DNA of 64,000 bases, from the NCBI GenBank assembly GCA_024742475.1, contig JANSYI010000008.1:186001-250000 (forward strand), given 5' to 3'. Under the pieces are notes generated by a model, which saw only the letters and a list, made by a program, of their open reading frames with translations, did not search any database and was not told the DNA's origin. Both the position numbers and the translations under genes were made by a program. This stretch comes from a bacterium. GTDB taxonomy: Bacteria; Myxococcota_A; Polyangia; Nannocystales; Nannocystaceae. Shown in pieces: positions 24,689-34,095 of this stretch. Numbering within the stretch: position 1 is the first letter of the stretch; every line of letters starts with the position of its first letter.

Positions 24689-26719
24689 GTGAGCGGAGCG
24701 CGAGCCTGCTGGGCCACCTTCGCGGCCGTGATGCTGCTGGCCGCGGGCGTGCTGCTGTGGGATCTCGGGGCGGGCGAGTGGCGAACCTGGGACGAAGGTC
24801 TGTACGGGCGCCTCGCCCGAAACGCCCTCGAACACGGCCAGTATCTGTACGCGGTCGACGAGTCCGGTGCGCTTTACGAGCGCTTCTCCAAACCTCCGAT
24901 GAGCCTATGGCTCAGCGCCGCCAGCCTCTCGGCGCTGGGCACCAGCGTCGCGGCGCTTCGGACTCCCTTCGCCCTGGGCATGCTCACCACGGTGGGCTTC
25001 GCCTTTGGGTGGGGGCGGAAGATCGGCGGCCTGCCCATGGCCGTGGCGTGGGGCCTGGGCCTCGCGCTTTGTGCAGCGACGACCCGCTGGGGGCGGCACG
25101 CGTGCATCGAACCCCTGTTCATGGCGGGCCTGCTCGGCGGGCTATGGGCCTACCACTGTGCCGTCGACGCCCCGAGCACCAAGCAGCGAGCTCGCGCGGC
25201 CGCGCTCGCGGGGCTCGCCTTCACCTTCGCATTCATGACCAAGCAGCTCGCCGTCGGCATGGCCGTGCTTCCCGTCGTCGGGCTCGAGCTGTGGCGACGC
25301 GAACGCGCCGCGGTCGGGCGCCTCGCGCTGGCGCTCGGGCTGCCGGCGATCCTCGGCACCACGTGGTTCCTCCTGGCCGGCGCCGCGACCGACGGGGCGG
25401 TGTTCGACATCCTGCTCGATCGAGGCGTGGCCCAGCGCATGGCCGGCTACGCGCAGGGACAAAACGCGCGCACGCTCAACGAGCTCAGCGAGATCGTCAC
25501 CGAGGCGGGCACGCCGATCCCCTGGTTCCTCGGCGCGGCCGGCCTGGCCATGCTGTGCGTGATGCGGCAGCGAAGCGAGCTGCGGACGCCGAGCGCCGAG
25601 CTCCTCTTGCCGATGTGGTTCGCCAGCAACCTGCTGGTCCTCGACACGGTGTCGCAGTCTCTACTGCCTTGGTATGCGCTTCAGATCATCGTGCCTTCGA
25701 TCGGGGGCGCCGCGTGGCTCGTCGCCGCCACCGTGCGCCGGGCGGGGCGAAGCCCGCTGCACATGGCGCGCGCGGCTCTGGGGTGGCTCACCGTTGGCGC
25801 CATCGCGCTGGGCGCAGCCGAGTCGCTCGCCTCCCAGTTCAACGTCGCGCTCGTCGGCGGGGTCCTCTTGGTGGGCGCCTACGTGCGCAAGCCCGAGATG
25901 ACCCGCGCGACCGCGCTGCTGGGCACCGTGCTGCTCATGATCGGCGCGCGCATGCGAGACCCCGAGCTCAACCCGCCGGACCAGCCGTTTGCGCCGCTGA
26001 TGGAGGTGCTCGCCGATCACCCCAAGGTCGCCGTCGATCGACGCGCGGGGCTCGCAGAGCTCGGCTTTCGAGCGCTGTACGGGCCGCACGCGGTCGAGGT
26101 GAAGCGCGCACCATGGCCCACCACGGAGTATGACGCGTATCTGGTGCCACTGGTCGCGCCGGTGGAGTACGAGCCGCCGCAGGGGGTTCGCCTCTACCGC
26201 ACGCCGGGCGCCGCGGCGTTCGTCGGCGACCTCACCCAGCCCGCCTGGACCGCCGAGACCCTCCGCGAGCTGCTCGACGCCGGACCGGTCACCTTCGAAG
26301 CCGAACACCTCGCGGCAGCAGGCTGGGCGACGACCCTCTCCAATGAGGAAGCCTCCGGCGGGGCCCTGCGCCGATACACGCTCTACCGCAACGAGACCCC
26401 GCCCAAGATCCCCCTGAGCATCGGCCCCAAGATCCGCCTGCCGCGAGGACGGTACACGATCGAGCTGTGGATGCAGTGGTCGTGTCCGGAGGCCTTCGGC
26501 GAACGCACGGCAGCGCTGGCGACCGCCTCCACCGAGACGCGGGAGCTGTTCCGCGAGAACCTGCGGTGCAGCGACGGGCCCGAGGTCCTCTCGCCCGTCC
26601 GCTTCGAGTTCGAGATCCGCAACACCGAGACGTTCAATATGCGCATCGGCTTCCGCTACGGCACCGTCGCACACGACCGCACCGTCCTCACGCGGGAAGA
26701 CCTCGAGCCGCTACCGTGA
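24689..26719 (+). CDS. GT39/ArnT-like membrane glycosyltransferase
   Basis: From GTG 24689 the protein is 676 residues. The N-terminal two thirds has about ten membrane spans with the acidic first loop typical of GT-C enzymes (EWRTWDEGLYGRLARNAL) and a SKPPMSLWL motif, as in ArnT/dolichyl-phosphate mannosyltransferases. These transfer a sugar from a polyprenyl phosphate donor on the periplasmic side. The last 200 residues form a soluble beta-rich domain (RYTIELWMQWSCPEAFGE, FNMRIGFRYGTVAHD) that looks carbohydrate-binding-like. Acceptor unknown. It ends 8 bp inside the convergent lipoprotein gene. Confidence 0.87.
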   Translation: MSGARACWATFAAVMLLAAGVLLWDLGAGEWRTWDEGLYGRLARNALEHGQYLYAVDESGALYERFSKPPMSLWLSAASLSALGTSVAALRTPFALGMLTTVGFAFGWGRKIGGLPMAVAWGLGLALCAATTRWGRHACIEPLFMAGLLGGLWAYHCAVDAPSTKQRARAAALAGLAFTFAFMTKQLAVGMAVLPVVGLELWRRERAAVGRLALALGLPAILGTTWFLLAGAATDGAVFDILLDRGVAQRMAGYAQGQNARTLNELSEIVTEAGTPIPWFLGAAGLAMLCVMRQRSELRTPSAELLLPMWFASNLLVLDTVSQSLLPWYALQIIVPSIGGAAWLVAATVRRAGRSPLHMARAALGWLTVGAIALGAAESLASQFNVALVGGVLLVGAYVRKPEMTRATALLGTVLLMIGARMRDPELNPPDQPFAPLMEVLADHPKVAVDRRAGLAELGFRALYGPHAVEVKRAPWPTTEYDAYLVPLVAPVEYEPPQGVRLYRTPGAAAFVGDLTQPAWTAETLRELLDAGPVTFEAEHLAAAGWATTLSNEEASGGALRRYTLYRNETPPKIPLSIGPKIRLPRGRYTIELWMQWSCPEAFGERTAALATASTETRELFRENLRCSDGPEVLSPVRFEFEIRNTETFNMRIGFRYGTVAHDRTVLTREDLEPLP

Positions 26720-27967
26720 CGTCCGCTCGAGCTCGAACGTCAGCGTGACGTCGACCATTGCCGGCGCCTCGCTCGGAGCCGTGAAGCGCAGCCCCTTCGC
26801 CCCTCGCTCCAGGCAGTCCTCGACGGCGAGCGACTTCATCGTGGCCTTGGGAGCACCGACCTCCTCCACCTCGCCCTTGGCGTCCACGGTCAGCCGCAGG
26901 GTGATCGTGCCCTCGAGCGTGGGGTCGTCGGCCAGCGCGGCGAAGTAGCACATCCGTGCGTAGCCCGATCGCCGATCGAGGGCCTTCTGTACTTCGGCGC
27001 GATCGAGCGTGTCGGGGACCTTCGCCTTGCCCACGGAGACGGTTCCCCGCGACTTGTTCGTGCCGCCGGGTCCGGCCTTGGGGAACTCGACCTTGCGCGA
27101 GGGCGGGGCCTCACCAGGCGGCGCGGTCGCAATGTTCTCACCGAAGGCCACCCGCGGGAGCCAGCAGCGCGCAGGGTCGGGTGTGCACTGCGGACCCCGG
27201 ATCTGCGACAGCGCGCGGAGCAGAACCTCGGCCGACACCTCCGGCTCGGTCCCGACGCGGACGCCCTCGATGTCTGGGTGCAGTGTGCGAAACGCCTTCG
27301 CCTTGTTGCGCAGGGCGACGTAGTCGAAGGGGTCTCCCCCCTCGGGGGGCGTGAGGTGCAGCTGGTCGGCGCCCACCTTCTCGGCCAAGTGAAACCCATC
27401 GGCGGCGATCGTCACTTCGGGAGCCCCGGGCACCGCCGTGGAGGACAGCGGAAGCAGCCCTTCGGAGGTGTCCGCGGCTCGAGCCACGAGCGCGCGCTCG
27501 CGGCCGACCGGGATCTGCCCGAGCACGCGCCGAATGCTGCCCGCCGAGACCGCCGCGTCGGGTACGACGAGGACGATGCCCTCGGTCTCGGCGACCGCGT
27601 TCGCGATGGGGGCGAGCGCCTTCGGGCTGGGTAGACTCCCCGCGTCGACCGTCACCGAGACCGCTGCCAGCCGCACCTCGGAGGTGGTGATGTGAATGAC
27701 GACCGCACCCGTGGGGACCGGTGGCAGCACCGCGGGAACCTGCGGGACCCTCTGATCGTTCAGCGCGAGCGACGGTGCAGGCTCGGGCACGTCGAGCTTG
27801 GTCTCGACCGGCGCTTCTGCTGGCACGCCCACGTCCTGTTTGGCGTCTTGCAGCACACCGCCGCCCGACGTTGCGTGCGAGGCCTGGGCCGCAGGAGCCG
27901 GCGGAGCCTCGGAGGCACCGCACCCGACGAGCAACAACGCGAGGGCATGTCCGTGAGCACGGGGCAC
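26711..27967 (-). CDS. Lipoprotein with AgmX/PglI C-terminal domain
   Basis: The 418-residue product starts MPRAHGHALALLLVGCGAS, a lipoprotein signal with lipobox LVGC. A Pro/Ala/Glu-rich linker (to about residue 85) leads to a middle domain (VVIHITTSEVRLAAVSVTVD, EVLLRALSQIRGPQCTPDP) and a C-terminal AgmX/PglI-type domain (DRAEVQKALDRRSGYARMCY, LEGTITLRLTVDAKGEVEEV), a TonB-C-like fold of myxobacterial proteins. The AgmX family is linked to gliding motility in Myxococcus, but function here is unknown. The same architecture, including the RGP-x-C motif, recurs at 39606-40832. Confidence 0.87.
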   Translation of the reverse strand: MPRAHGHALALLLVGCGASEAPPAPAAQASHATSGGGVLQDAKQDVGVPAEAPVETKLDVPEPAPSLALNDQRVPQVPAVLPPVPTGAVVIHITTSEVRLAAVSVTVDAGSLPSPKALAPIANAVAETEGIVLVVPDAAVSAGSIRRVLGQIPVGRERALVARAADTSEGLLPLSSTAVPGAPEVTIAADGFHLAEKVGADQLHLTPPEGGDPFDYVALRNKAKAFRTLHPDIEGVRVGTEPEVSAEVLLRALSQIRGPQCTPDPARCWLPRVAFGENIATAPPGEAPPSRKVEFPKAGPGGTNKSRGTVSVGKAKVPDTLDRAEVQKALDRRSGYARMCYFAALADDPTLEGTITLRLTVDAKGEVEEVGAPKATMKSLAVEDCLERGAKGLRFTAPSEAPAMVDVTLTFELERTSR

Positions 27968-27994
27968 CGTGCAAACATATCGCTGACCCGGCGC

Positions 27995-28408
27995 TCAGGC
28001 ACGCAGTACGTCGGCGATGCGCCCGTTCGTGCGGCTTCGCTCGAGCTCGGAAAGAAGGGCGGCCTGAATATGGTCTTCGGTGATGTCGCTTCGGTGCACG
28101 AACTCGATGCCGACGGACTCGGTGCCGTCCTCGTCGGATCCCGTACGAACGACGCGCGCGAGGATACGAACCTCGGGGTAGAGCGGCACACGCAGGATTA
28201 CGACCATCGGGCAGCGTTCGTGCAGCGGAGGTCCATCGGTCAGCAGCGCGCCCGAGACGGACAAGTTGCGGACCCGGTACTCGTACATGCCCGCCCGCGT
28301 CTTCACGACGCAGTGGGTGTCACTGTCGACGCGTGGATGCACTCGACGTTCGGGGCCGGAGGAGGGGGAGGGTGCTCGAGTCGGATCTGCTTGGGTGTCC
28401 ATGGTCAT
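27995..28408 (-). CDS. PilZ-domain protein
   Basis: From ATG 28408, with GGAG 6 bp before it, the protein is 137 residues. It carries a PilZ domain with the c-di-GMP-binding RRVHPR (RxxxR) and NLSVSGALL (D/NxSxxG) motifs, followed by the beta-barrel (VVILRVPLYPEVRILARVV, SVGIEFVHRS). It should bind c-di-GMP in the cytoplasm. An in-frame ATG two codons downstream (28402) is also possible. It is immediately upstream of the AgmX-type lipoprotein gene on the same strand, which would suit a motility or envelope link. Confidence 0.9.
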   Translation of the reverse strand: MTMDTQADPTRAPSPSSGPERRVHPRVDSDTHCVVKTRAGMYEYRVRNLSVSGALLTDGPPLHERCPMVVILRVPLYPEVRILARVVRTGSDEDGTESVGIEFVHRSDITEDHIQAALLSELERSRTNGRIADVLRA

Positions 28409-28743
28409 CGCTCGCTCCGCAGTTGCGCCACTACGCGGCGCCTGCTCTTCACACATCAGCCCAAGTCAGAGCGCGCGACCCACCATCAACTACACGGCCG
28501 GCGCTCTCTAGCGCCGATCGTACCAGGGCTGCTCGATGCTGTGTTGCAGATGGCTCAGCACGACGCGTGTGTAGATCGAACGGCCGCCCGGAAGGCGAAC
28601 GGAACGCCACACGACCAATGTTTCGAGCCGCAACCGAGGGGCAAGAGACACGCCGCGACGGGGCGCTTGATTCATCCGTGCATGAGGCTCCGTCGGATCT
28701 GGCCGTTTCCCCACCGAGGTGGGGCAGCTAGACCCAGATCGTC

Positions 28744-29442
28744 ATGAAAGTCTGCATCATCGGCGCTTCGGGAAAACTCGGTCAGTACATGATTCAACAC
28801 GCACTCGACCGCGGATACGAGGTCGTCGGCGTCTGCCGCAGCCAGAGCGTTCACAAGCTCGGGCGTTTCGCCGGCCGGATGTCGGTGGTGGATGGACAGA
28901 CGGACGATCCCGACGTCGTTCGCCGTGCGGTGAAGGGCTGCCAGGGCGTGCTCACGGTGCTCGTGCCGTGGGGCATGCAGAACTACGCGTCCGGAACCGC
29001 GCAGGCCGTGCTCGATCACGCCGAGCCCGACGCCCGACTGGTCTTCTCGTGCGGCTGGCACATCACGCGAGACGGCAAGGACGTCTACTCGACCGGCTTG
29101 AAGGCGTTGGTGAGAGTCGGGGGCTTCTTCGGACGGCTGACGAGGTTGGTCGACCTCGACGACCAGGTCGAGGCCTGCGACCGCATCTTCGCGAGCGACC
29201 GCGCGTGGACGGTGGTGCGCGGCAGCGACCTCGACGAGGGAGAGAGCGAGGGCCTGCCACTGTGGTCCGAACACGTCGGCGACCCCGTCCTGGCCAGCAA
29301 CCGAACCCGCCGCACCGACTTCGCCGCCTTCATGGTGGCCGCGCTGAGCGACGATACGTTGGTCCGCAAGGCTCCCGCGATCGTCGGATGCCGCACGCCC
29401 TCGGCGCTCGCGCACGGCGGCGCGGCAGCGGCAGCCTCCTGA
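28744..29442 (+). CDS. NAD(P)-binding Rossmann-fold protein (NmrA/SDR-like)
   Basis: The 232-residue protein starts MKVCIIGASGKLGQYMIQHA with the GxxGxxG dinucleotide motif, followed by VVGVCRSQ and a DLDEGESEG region, as in atypical short-chain dehydrogenases of the NmrA-like group. The canonical YxxxK is not evident, so it may bind NADP without catalysis or reduce an unknown ketone. A 6-bp hairpin (CCCCAC-CGAG-GTGGGG, 28709-28724) precedes the start by 20 bp. The C-terminus runs into an Ala/Gly tail (ALAHGGAAAAAS). Confidence 0.85.
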   Translation: MKVCIIGASGKLGQYMIQHALDRGYEVVGVCRSQSVHKLGRFAGRMSVVDGQTDDPDVVRRAVKGCQGVLTVLVPWGMQNYASGTAQAVLDHAEPDARLVFSCGWHITRDGKDVYSTGLKALVRVGGFFGRLTRLVDLDDQVEACDRIFASDRAWTVVRGSDLDEGESEGLPLWSEHVGDPVLASNRTRRTDFAAFMVAALSDDTLVRKAPAIVGCRTPSALAHGGAAAAAS

Positions 29443-29709
29443 GCCGCGGTTCAACAAGCTCCACGTCGCGACGGCGTCGGCGATGCACAACGCGCTGTCG
29501 TCGACGCCGCTGTCGAGCGACGTCTCGGAGTGCACAGGCCCGTCGGACAGGTTCGCGAGGACTCCTCCACCGCGGGTGGGCTGCTCGACCTCCGTTGCTG
29601 GCTCGGCGGCGCTCGCTTCGGGGGACGCGTTGCCGCCCCCGGCCGCCTTGCTCGAAGCGCAGGCCGGCAGCATGAGAGCTGCGCAGAGTGCAATGACCCC
29701 GCGGGACAC
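29443..29709 (-). pseudogene. Probable relic of an AgmX-type lipoprotein
   Basis: From GTG 29709 the minus strand encodes a clean lipoprotein signal (VSRGVIALCAALMLPACASS, lipobox LPAC), a linker with TRGGGVLANLSDG, and then ALCIADAVATWSLLNRGSGG. That last segment aligns with the end of the AgmX domain at 39606-40832 (LCITKAVARWKFPKPRGGG), but most of the domain between linker and end is missing. The frame then runs antisense into the neighbouring gene without a sensible stop. I interpret it as an internally deleted, 3'-truncated lipoprotein gene. It could still be expressed as a short lipoprotein. Confidence 0.45.
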
Positions 29710-29931
29710 TCCGGCAGTGTACTCGGAGCGCGCCGTAGCTTGGCTCGCAATCAACGACGGCAGGAACGTGAGCCGAAAGCCGTTGATCAGGTGCGGTCCG
29801 TCCTCGTCCAAGTTCTCGATGCGCACGACGACGTCCTGGCCCCAGGTGCTGTCGAACTCGAACTGTGCCGTGGCGAGTGCGGCGGGGTCGTCGAGACCGA
29901 AGCCGTCGGCGCTCGAGCACGGTGGCGCGGC

Positions 29932-30873
29932 TTAGGTGTTGCAAGGCGCAGGCAGCGACTGTGGTGGCCACGGCACCGAAGGGTGGCCCGGAACGAGGGG
30001 CGCATCGAGCAGCCTGAGATAGGTGTAGCTGCTGTGTTGGACGCCCATCTGCGCGTACCACTGTTCGGACGTGGTGCCGGACGCGACCGGGACGATGGGG
30101 AGCTCGATCCGGGGGGAGGACGTCCCCGCCTGCACGAACTCTTTGCCATCGACGAGGAGCTCCAGAACATCGAGCGCGATGCGTGCCGACTCTGGGCACT
30201 TCAGGGGTCCGGCGGACGCGTAGGAGGCCCTGATGTCGGCAAGCCGACCGTAGCCCTTGGGGATGTTGTCGTTGACGTTGTCCCAGCGGACGCTCGTGGG
30301 CAGACGATCGGCAAAGTAGGCGGCGAAGTCGGCGGTTCCGGCGGTGGGGTTGGCGAAGGTGTGGGGCTCGACGGTGAGCGCTGGGAACGTCTCAGTGAGC
30401 CAACATGCCAAGACTTGGGCAGTCGCGGCTCCGAGGCTGTGCCCCGTGACATACACGGTTGCGCCTCGAGGCAGGGTGCCGAGAAACGACTTCAGCTGAG
30501 TTCCCGCGCCCGGTGAGCCTGAAGGCGGCCTTGCCTCGAGGAGGTGCTCGACGGCGTCTGCCCACCCCCGCGTAACCATCGGTGTCCCGTCGCGCACACC
30601 AGGCACTGCCGTCAGTTCGACGTCGACATCCTCGAAGATATCGGCGATCGACATGATGGTGCCGCGCACCGCGATGCAGTAGCGGCCCGATCCGTCTCCG
30701 ACGACGTAGGCCAGGTTGCCCATGTGCGTCGCCTGCCCCCACCGCAGTGTCCATTCGTTCTGGGTCGCGAGTGACGCGTCGCAAAGAGCCCGCATCAGGT
30801 CGGCCTGGCTCTGATAGGCGAGCGCGGCGAGGGTGATGGCAACTTGGTCGATCGTGCTCTCGGTGGCAGGCAT
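29932..30873 (-). CDS. Class 3 (fungal-type) lipase
   Basis: From ATG 30873 the protein is 313 residues; a GTG at 30909 adds 12. It matches the alpha/beta-hydrolase class 3 lipase family: nucleophile elbow VTGHSLGAATAQVLA (Ser in GHSLG), the preceding strand YCIAVRGTIMS that forms the oxyanion region, and a late VRWDNVNDNIPKGYGRL that should contain the acid residue. No clear signal peptide is visible, so secretion is unclear. The reading frame stays open for about 75 codons beyond the TAA at 29932-29934 with coding-like composition, ending at the lipoprotein relic. Confidence 0.85.
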   Translation of the reverse strand: MPATESTIDQVAITLAALAYQSQADLMRALCDASLATQNEWTLRWGQATHMGNLAYVVGDGSGRYCIAVRGTIMSIADIFEDVDVELTAVPGVRDGTPMVTRGWADAVEHLLEARPPSGSPGAGTQLKSFLGTLPRGATVYVTGHSLGAATAQVLACWLTETFPALTVEPHTFANPTAGTADFAAYFADRLPTSVRWDNVNDNIPKGYGRLADIRASYASAGPLKCPESARIALDVLELLVDGKEFVQAGTSSPRIELPIVPVASGTTSEQWYAQMGVQHSSYTYLRLLDAPLVPGHPSVPWPPQSLPAPCNT

Positions 30874-30945
30874 CAGGGTTGGAGCCCGACCCGGGCCGAC
30901 AAAGATCACGGAGGATGCGTCGATTCACGTCGCATCTCGCCGGCG

Positions 30946-31338
30946 TCATCCGTCTTCAGGCTCACCCGACTCGCTGAGTCGGTCGAGGTCGGCGAGTCGA
31001 CGCCGAAGCATCTGGGCCCGAGCATGCTGTTTGCCCCGTTCGGCGGTCTTGGCGAGGCGTTCGAGACGAAGACGCTGACGTTCGATCAGAGCCTCGCGCG
31101 CGTCCATGCCCTGCTGCTCGAGCCCAACCTCTGCTTCGAGTCGCCGCTGCCTAGGCGAGGGTTTCGGCGTGGGCGGCACGACCACCGCGCCTTCCATGGT
31201 GGCCTTGCCGACCAGCGTCGAGACGGCGAAGGCGTCGGAGACCTCGGTAGCACGCCGCGCCCGGGGCTCGCTCGGCCACACGAGCGCCGCTGCGATACCA
31301 AGCAACGCGATGCCACCGACTGCGTGTCTCAACCGCAT
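30946..31338 (-). CDS. Small membrane-anchored coiled-coil protein
   Basis: From ATG 31338, with GGAGG 8 bp before it, the product is 130 residues. One N-terminal membrane segment (AVGGIALLGIAAALVWP) is followed by a Pro-rich spacer and an Arg/Glu/Leu-rich C-terminal helix likely to form a coiled coil (RQRLRLERLAKTAERGKQHA). The start overlaps the end of the large repeat protein gene by 10 bp, so the two are coupled. I do not recognise a family; a heavy-metal-sensor-like periplasmic helical protein is one superficial resemblance. Confidence 0.65.
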   Translation of the reverse strand: MRLRHAVGGIALLGIAAALVWPSEPRARRATEVSDAFAVSTLVGKATMEGAVVVPPTPKPSPRQRRLEAEVGLEQQGMDAREALIERQRLRLERLAKTAERGKQHARAQMLRRRLADLDRLSESGEPEDG

Positions 31339-33971
31339 CGTCGACGCCTCCATGGAGCGATGCGTCGGGCGGCGGCGCGGATGATCCGTGCCCGCTGCCG
31401 GCGCGTGATGAGCCCACGTCGCTGTGCCACTTTGCTGGCGAACGCAACGCACCGCAGGTACGGGCGCGGGCGAGCGTAGTCCTGCGCCTCACCGCAGACG
31501 AGGTCGATCAACTGCATGCCCGAGCAGCCGTTCTCGTCGAAGAGCACGCCCAACGGTGTGCCGGGGCAGAGGTCTTCCCCATCCCCGACCCCGTCCGCGT
31601 CGTCGTCCCCGTCGCAGACGTCTCCCTCCCCGTCTCCGTCGGTGTCCCCCTGATCGGCGTTGGCGAGCATGGGGCAGTTGTCGTCTCCGTCGTCGATGCC
31701 ATCGTCGTCATCGTCCGCGTCACACGGGTCTCCCAAGCCGTCGAGGTCGAGATCGCTCTGGTCGTCGTTGGGGGCATCGACGCAGTTGTCCACATCGTCG
31801 ATCACGCCGTCCATGTCGCTGTCTGCCTCGCAGAGGTCCCCCACCGCGTCGAGGTCGGCGTCAGCCTGGTCGGGGTTCGCGTCGTTGGGGCAGTTGTCGA
31901 CGTCATCGCAGACACCGTCGCCGTCTTCGTCGCCTGTCACGTCGTTGCCGATGCACGCATCTTGGTCGTTGCACACATCGTCGAGGTCGTCGTCTCCGGT
32001 CGTGTCATCGCCCAGGCAGGCGTCGAGGTCACCACAGACTCCATCGCCGTCGTCGTCGTCGAGCGGGTCGAGCGGGCACAGGTCCGAGTCGTCACACGTG
32101 CCATCGGCATCGGTGTCTCCGGCCGCGTCGTCTCCCTGGCACGCATCGAGGTCGTCGCAGACCCCATCGCCGTCGAAGTCTCCGGTCGCGTCGTCTCCCT
32201 GGCACGCATCGTCGGAGTCGCAGATCCCATCCGCGTCGACGTCTCCCGTGTCGTCCTGTCCCGAACACTGGTCGAGGTCGTTGCAGATCCCGTCGAGGTC
32301 GGCGTCTCCCGTGACGTTGTCTCCCACGCACGCGTCGATGTCGTCGCAGAGGCCATCGACGTCGGAGTCACCCGTTGCATCGTCGCCCGAGCACTGATCC
32401 GCGTCTGCACACACGCCGTCGCCGTCGATGTCGTTGTCCGGGTCGTTCGGGCAGCCGTCCTCGGCGTCGCACAATCCGTCCTCGTCGCTGTCCGTACAGC
32501 CGCACGCCGCGGAGAAGGTGTGCCCCGAGAGCTCGAACGTCGCGGGGCTGACCAGGCAGGGGGCGGTGACCTCGAGGCGTTGCGATGCAAGCCCTGCCCC
32601 CGAGAAGTTGTAGTCGACCCCGGGTACGAGGTCGAGCGTCCCCGGACCGACGTACCCGGTTGTCGACGCACCCGACACGACCCACTCCAGGCCGAACGTT
32701 GCAGGATCGATGGTCACCGACACCGTGTTGAACGCCATCGACTCGGTCCCGCCCACCGCCGACTGCCCGTTGAAGACGTCGACGCTTCCGTCGGCGAGAA
32801 CTTGCATGAGGAAGTTGTCCAGCGTCCCCACGATGACGCGGAATGGGACACCGAGGACGAACGTCGCCGTGCCGTTGCCATACTGGACCGTGGCCGGCTC
32901 GCCCCGACTGATACTCCACCGCCCGATGAACGCGCCCGCGTCGACTTGAACCTCGGCCGTCTCGAAGTCGAGCGTACCCGCGCCGCCGATCGCCGAGACG
33001 CCGTTGTCCACGGTCACGTTCGCGCTCGCGTCAGCCCGGACACCAAAGATGCCCGCGCTTCCCACGTGCACGTTGAAGCCCACACCAGGCACGAACGTCG
33101 CCGTCTGAGGCCCCGAGAGGTAGCTCGCCGGCTCTCCCCGCGAGACGTGCCACTGCCCATCGTAGGCGCCCGGGTCGACTTCGACGTCGACGGTGTTGAA
33201 CGTCAGTGAACCCAGCCCCCCCACACCCGACACCCCGTTTTCGACCAGCACCTCCCCTGCAGCATCAGCCCGAATCACCGCGGTACCGACCGAGCCGATG
33301 CGCAGACCGAAGCCGACCTCGGGGACCAGCGTGGCCGTGGCCGCGCCGGACACATAGCTTGCCGGGTCCCCCCGCGAGATGTGCCAGAACCCATCGAAGT
33401 CCGCCGGGTCGACGTCCACCTCGACGGTCTCGAACGTGAGACTCGAAGGCCCACCGGTGGCCGCGTTGGGCGTCTCGGTGACCACCTGTCCCGTCTCGTC
33501 GGCCGTGATGGTGATCGCGCCGATGCTGCCGATGTTCAAGCGAAACGCCACCCCTGGCACGAGGGTCGCGGTGGAGGAGCCGAAGAGGAACGTCGCCGGG
33601 TCTCCACGCGAGATCGACCACTGGCCCGAGAACTCTGCGGGATCGACGACGGCCTCGAGGGTGTTGAACACCAGCGAACCCGAGCCCCCAACCGCCGAGA
33701 TCCCGTTGTGAACGGCGACCGAGCCCGCGGCGTCGACGGTGACGACGAAGTGTCCGACCGACGCGACCCGAATGACGTGGTCCCCCGTCGGCAGGTCCAC
33801 CGTCTGGGCCCCGACCAAGAACCCCCCGGAGTTGACCCGGTACTGCCCCGAGAAGGCGCCAGGGTCGATCACCACCTCGTGCGCATTCGCCTCGCGGCCA
33901 AGAAGAAGCAGCGCCGCCAACGTCAGACCCGTCGCGCCCCAAACCAGTGTTCGTTGAATTCTTCGTTTCAT
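31329..33971 (-). CDS. Secreted modular protein: six beta modules plus TSP3 calcium-binding repeats
   Basis: The 880-residue protein has a signal peptide (MKRRIQRTLVWGATGLTLAA, cleavage near REANAHE). Residues 30 to about 500 hold six modules of about 77 residues, each with a VDP-x-x-F-x-G-x-W start, SRGDPA, a LVPGV strand and a GxxGSLxFNT end; the sixth is degenerate. From about 500 to 800, thrombospondin type 3-like repeats every 24 residues (DGDGVCDDLDACQGDD) should bind calcium through Asp side chains. The final 60 residues switch to a strongly basic tail (RRQRARIIRAAARRIAPWRR). It is probably cell-surface or extracellular. The repeats in the first half match no domain I know. Confidence 0.85.
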   Translation of the reverse strand: MKRRIQRTLVWGATGLTLAALLLLGREANAHEVVIDPGAFSGQYRVNSGGFLVGAQTVDLPTGDHVIRVASVGHFVVTVDAAGSVAVHNGISAVGGSGSLVFNTLEAVVDPAEFSGQWSISRGDPATFLFGSSTATLVPGVAFRLNIGSIGAITITADETGQVVTETPNAATGGPSSLTFETVEVDVDPADFDGFWHISRGDPASYVSGAATATLVPEVGFGLRIGSVGTAVIRADAAGEVLVENGVSGVGGLGSLTFNTVDVEVDPGAYDGQWHVSRGEPASYLSGPQTATFVPGVGFNVHVGSAGIFGVRADASANVTVDNGVSAIGGAGTLDFETAEVQVDAGAFIGRWSISRGEPATVQYGNGTATFVLGVPFRVIVGTLDNFLMQVLADGSVDVFNGQSAVGGTESMAFNTVSVTIDPATFGLEWVVSGASTTGYVGPGTLDLVPGVDYNFSGAGLASQRLEVTAPCLVSPATFELSGHTFSAACGCTDSDEDGLCDAEDGCPNDPDNDIDGDGVCADADQCSGDDATGDSDVDGLCDDIDACVGDNVTGDADLDGICNDLDQCSGQDDTGDVDADGICDSDDACQGDDATGDFDGDGVCDDLDACQGDDAAGDTDADGTCDDSDLCPLDPLDDDDGDGVCGDLDACLGDDTTGDDDLDDVCNDQDACIGNDVTGDEDGDGVCDDVDNCPNDANPDQADADLDAVGDLCEADSDMDGVIDDVDNCVDAPNDDQSDLDLDGLGDPCDADDDDDGIDDGDDNCPMLANADQGDTDGDGEGDVCDGDDDADGVGDGEDLCPGTPLGVLFDENGCSGMQLIDLVCGEAQDYARPRPYLRCVAFASKVAQRRGLITRRQRARIIRAAARRIAPWRRRRCG

Positions 33972-34095
33972 CCAGACCCCGACGGCTCAGGTGCCGCCGA
34001 GGTGGGTAGTGACGCGATGCGCCAGATCCGTCGCTTCCGGGCGTCGATTCTTCGATTCTTCCCGCCGGGCCGCGCAGATGCCTCGTCCGAGTCCC

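Noticed and set aside
28709..28724. Hairpin CCCCAC-CGAG-GTGGGG as terminator
   Set aside because: It lies only 20 bp before a start codon and has no T-tract, so a leader structure is more likely than a terminator.
31424..33209. Several long plus-strand frames opposite the secreted repeat protein
   Set aside because: They are periodic shadows of the Asp-rich repeats on the coding strand.
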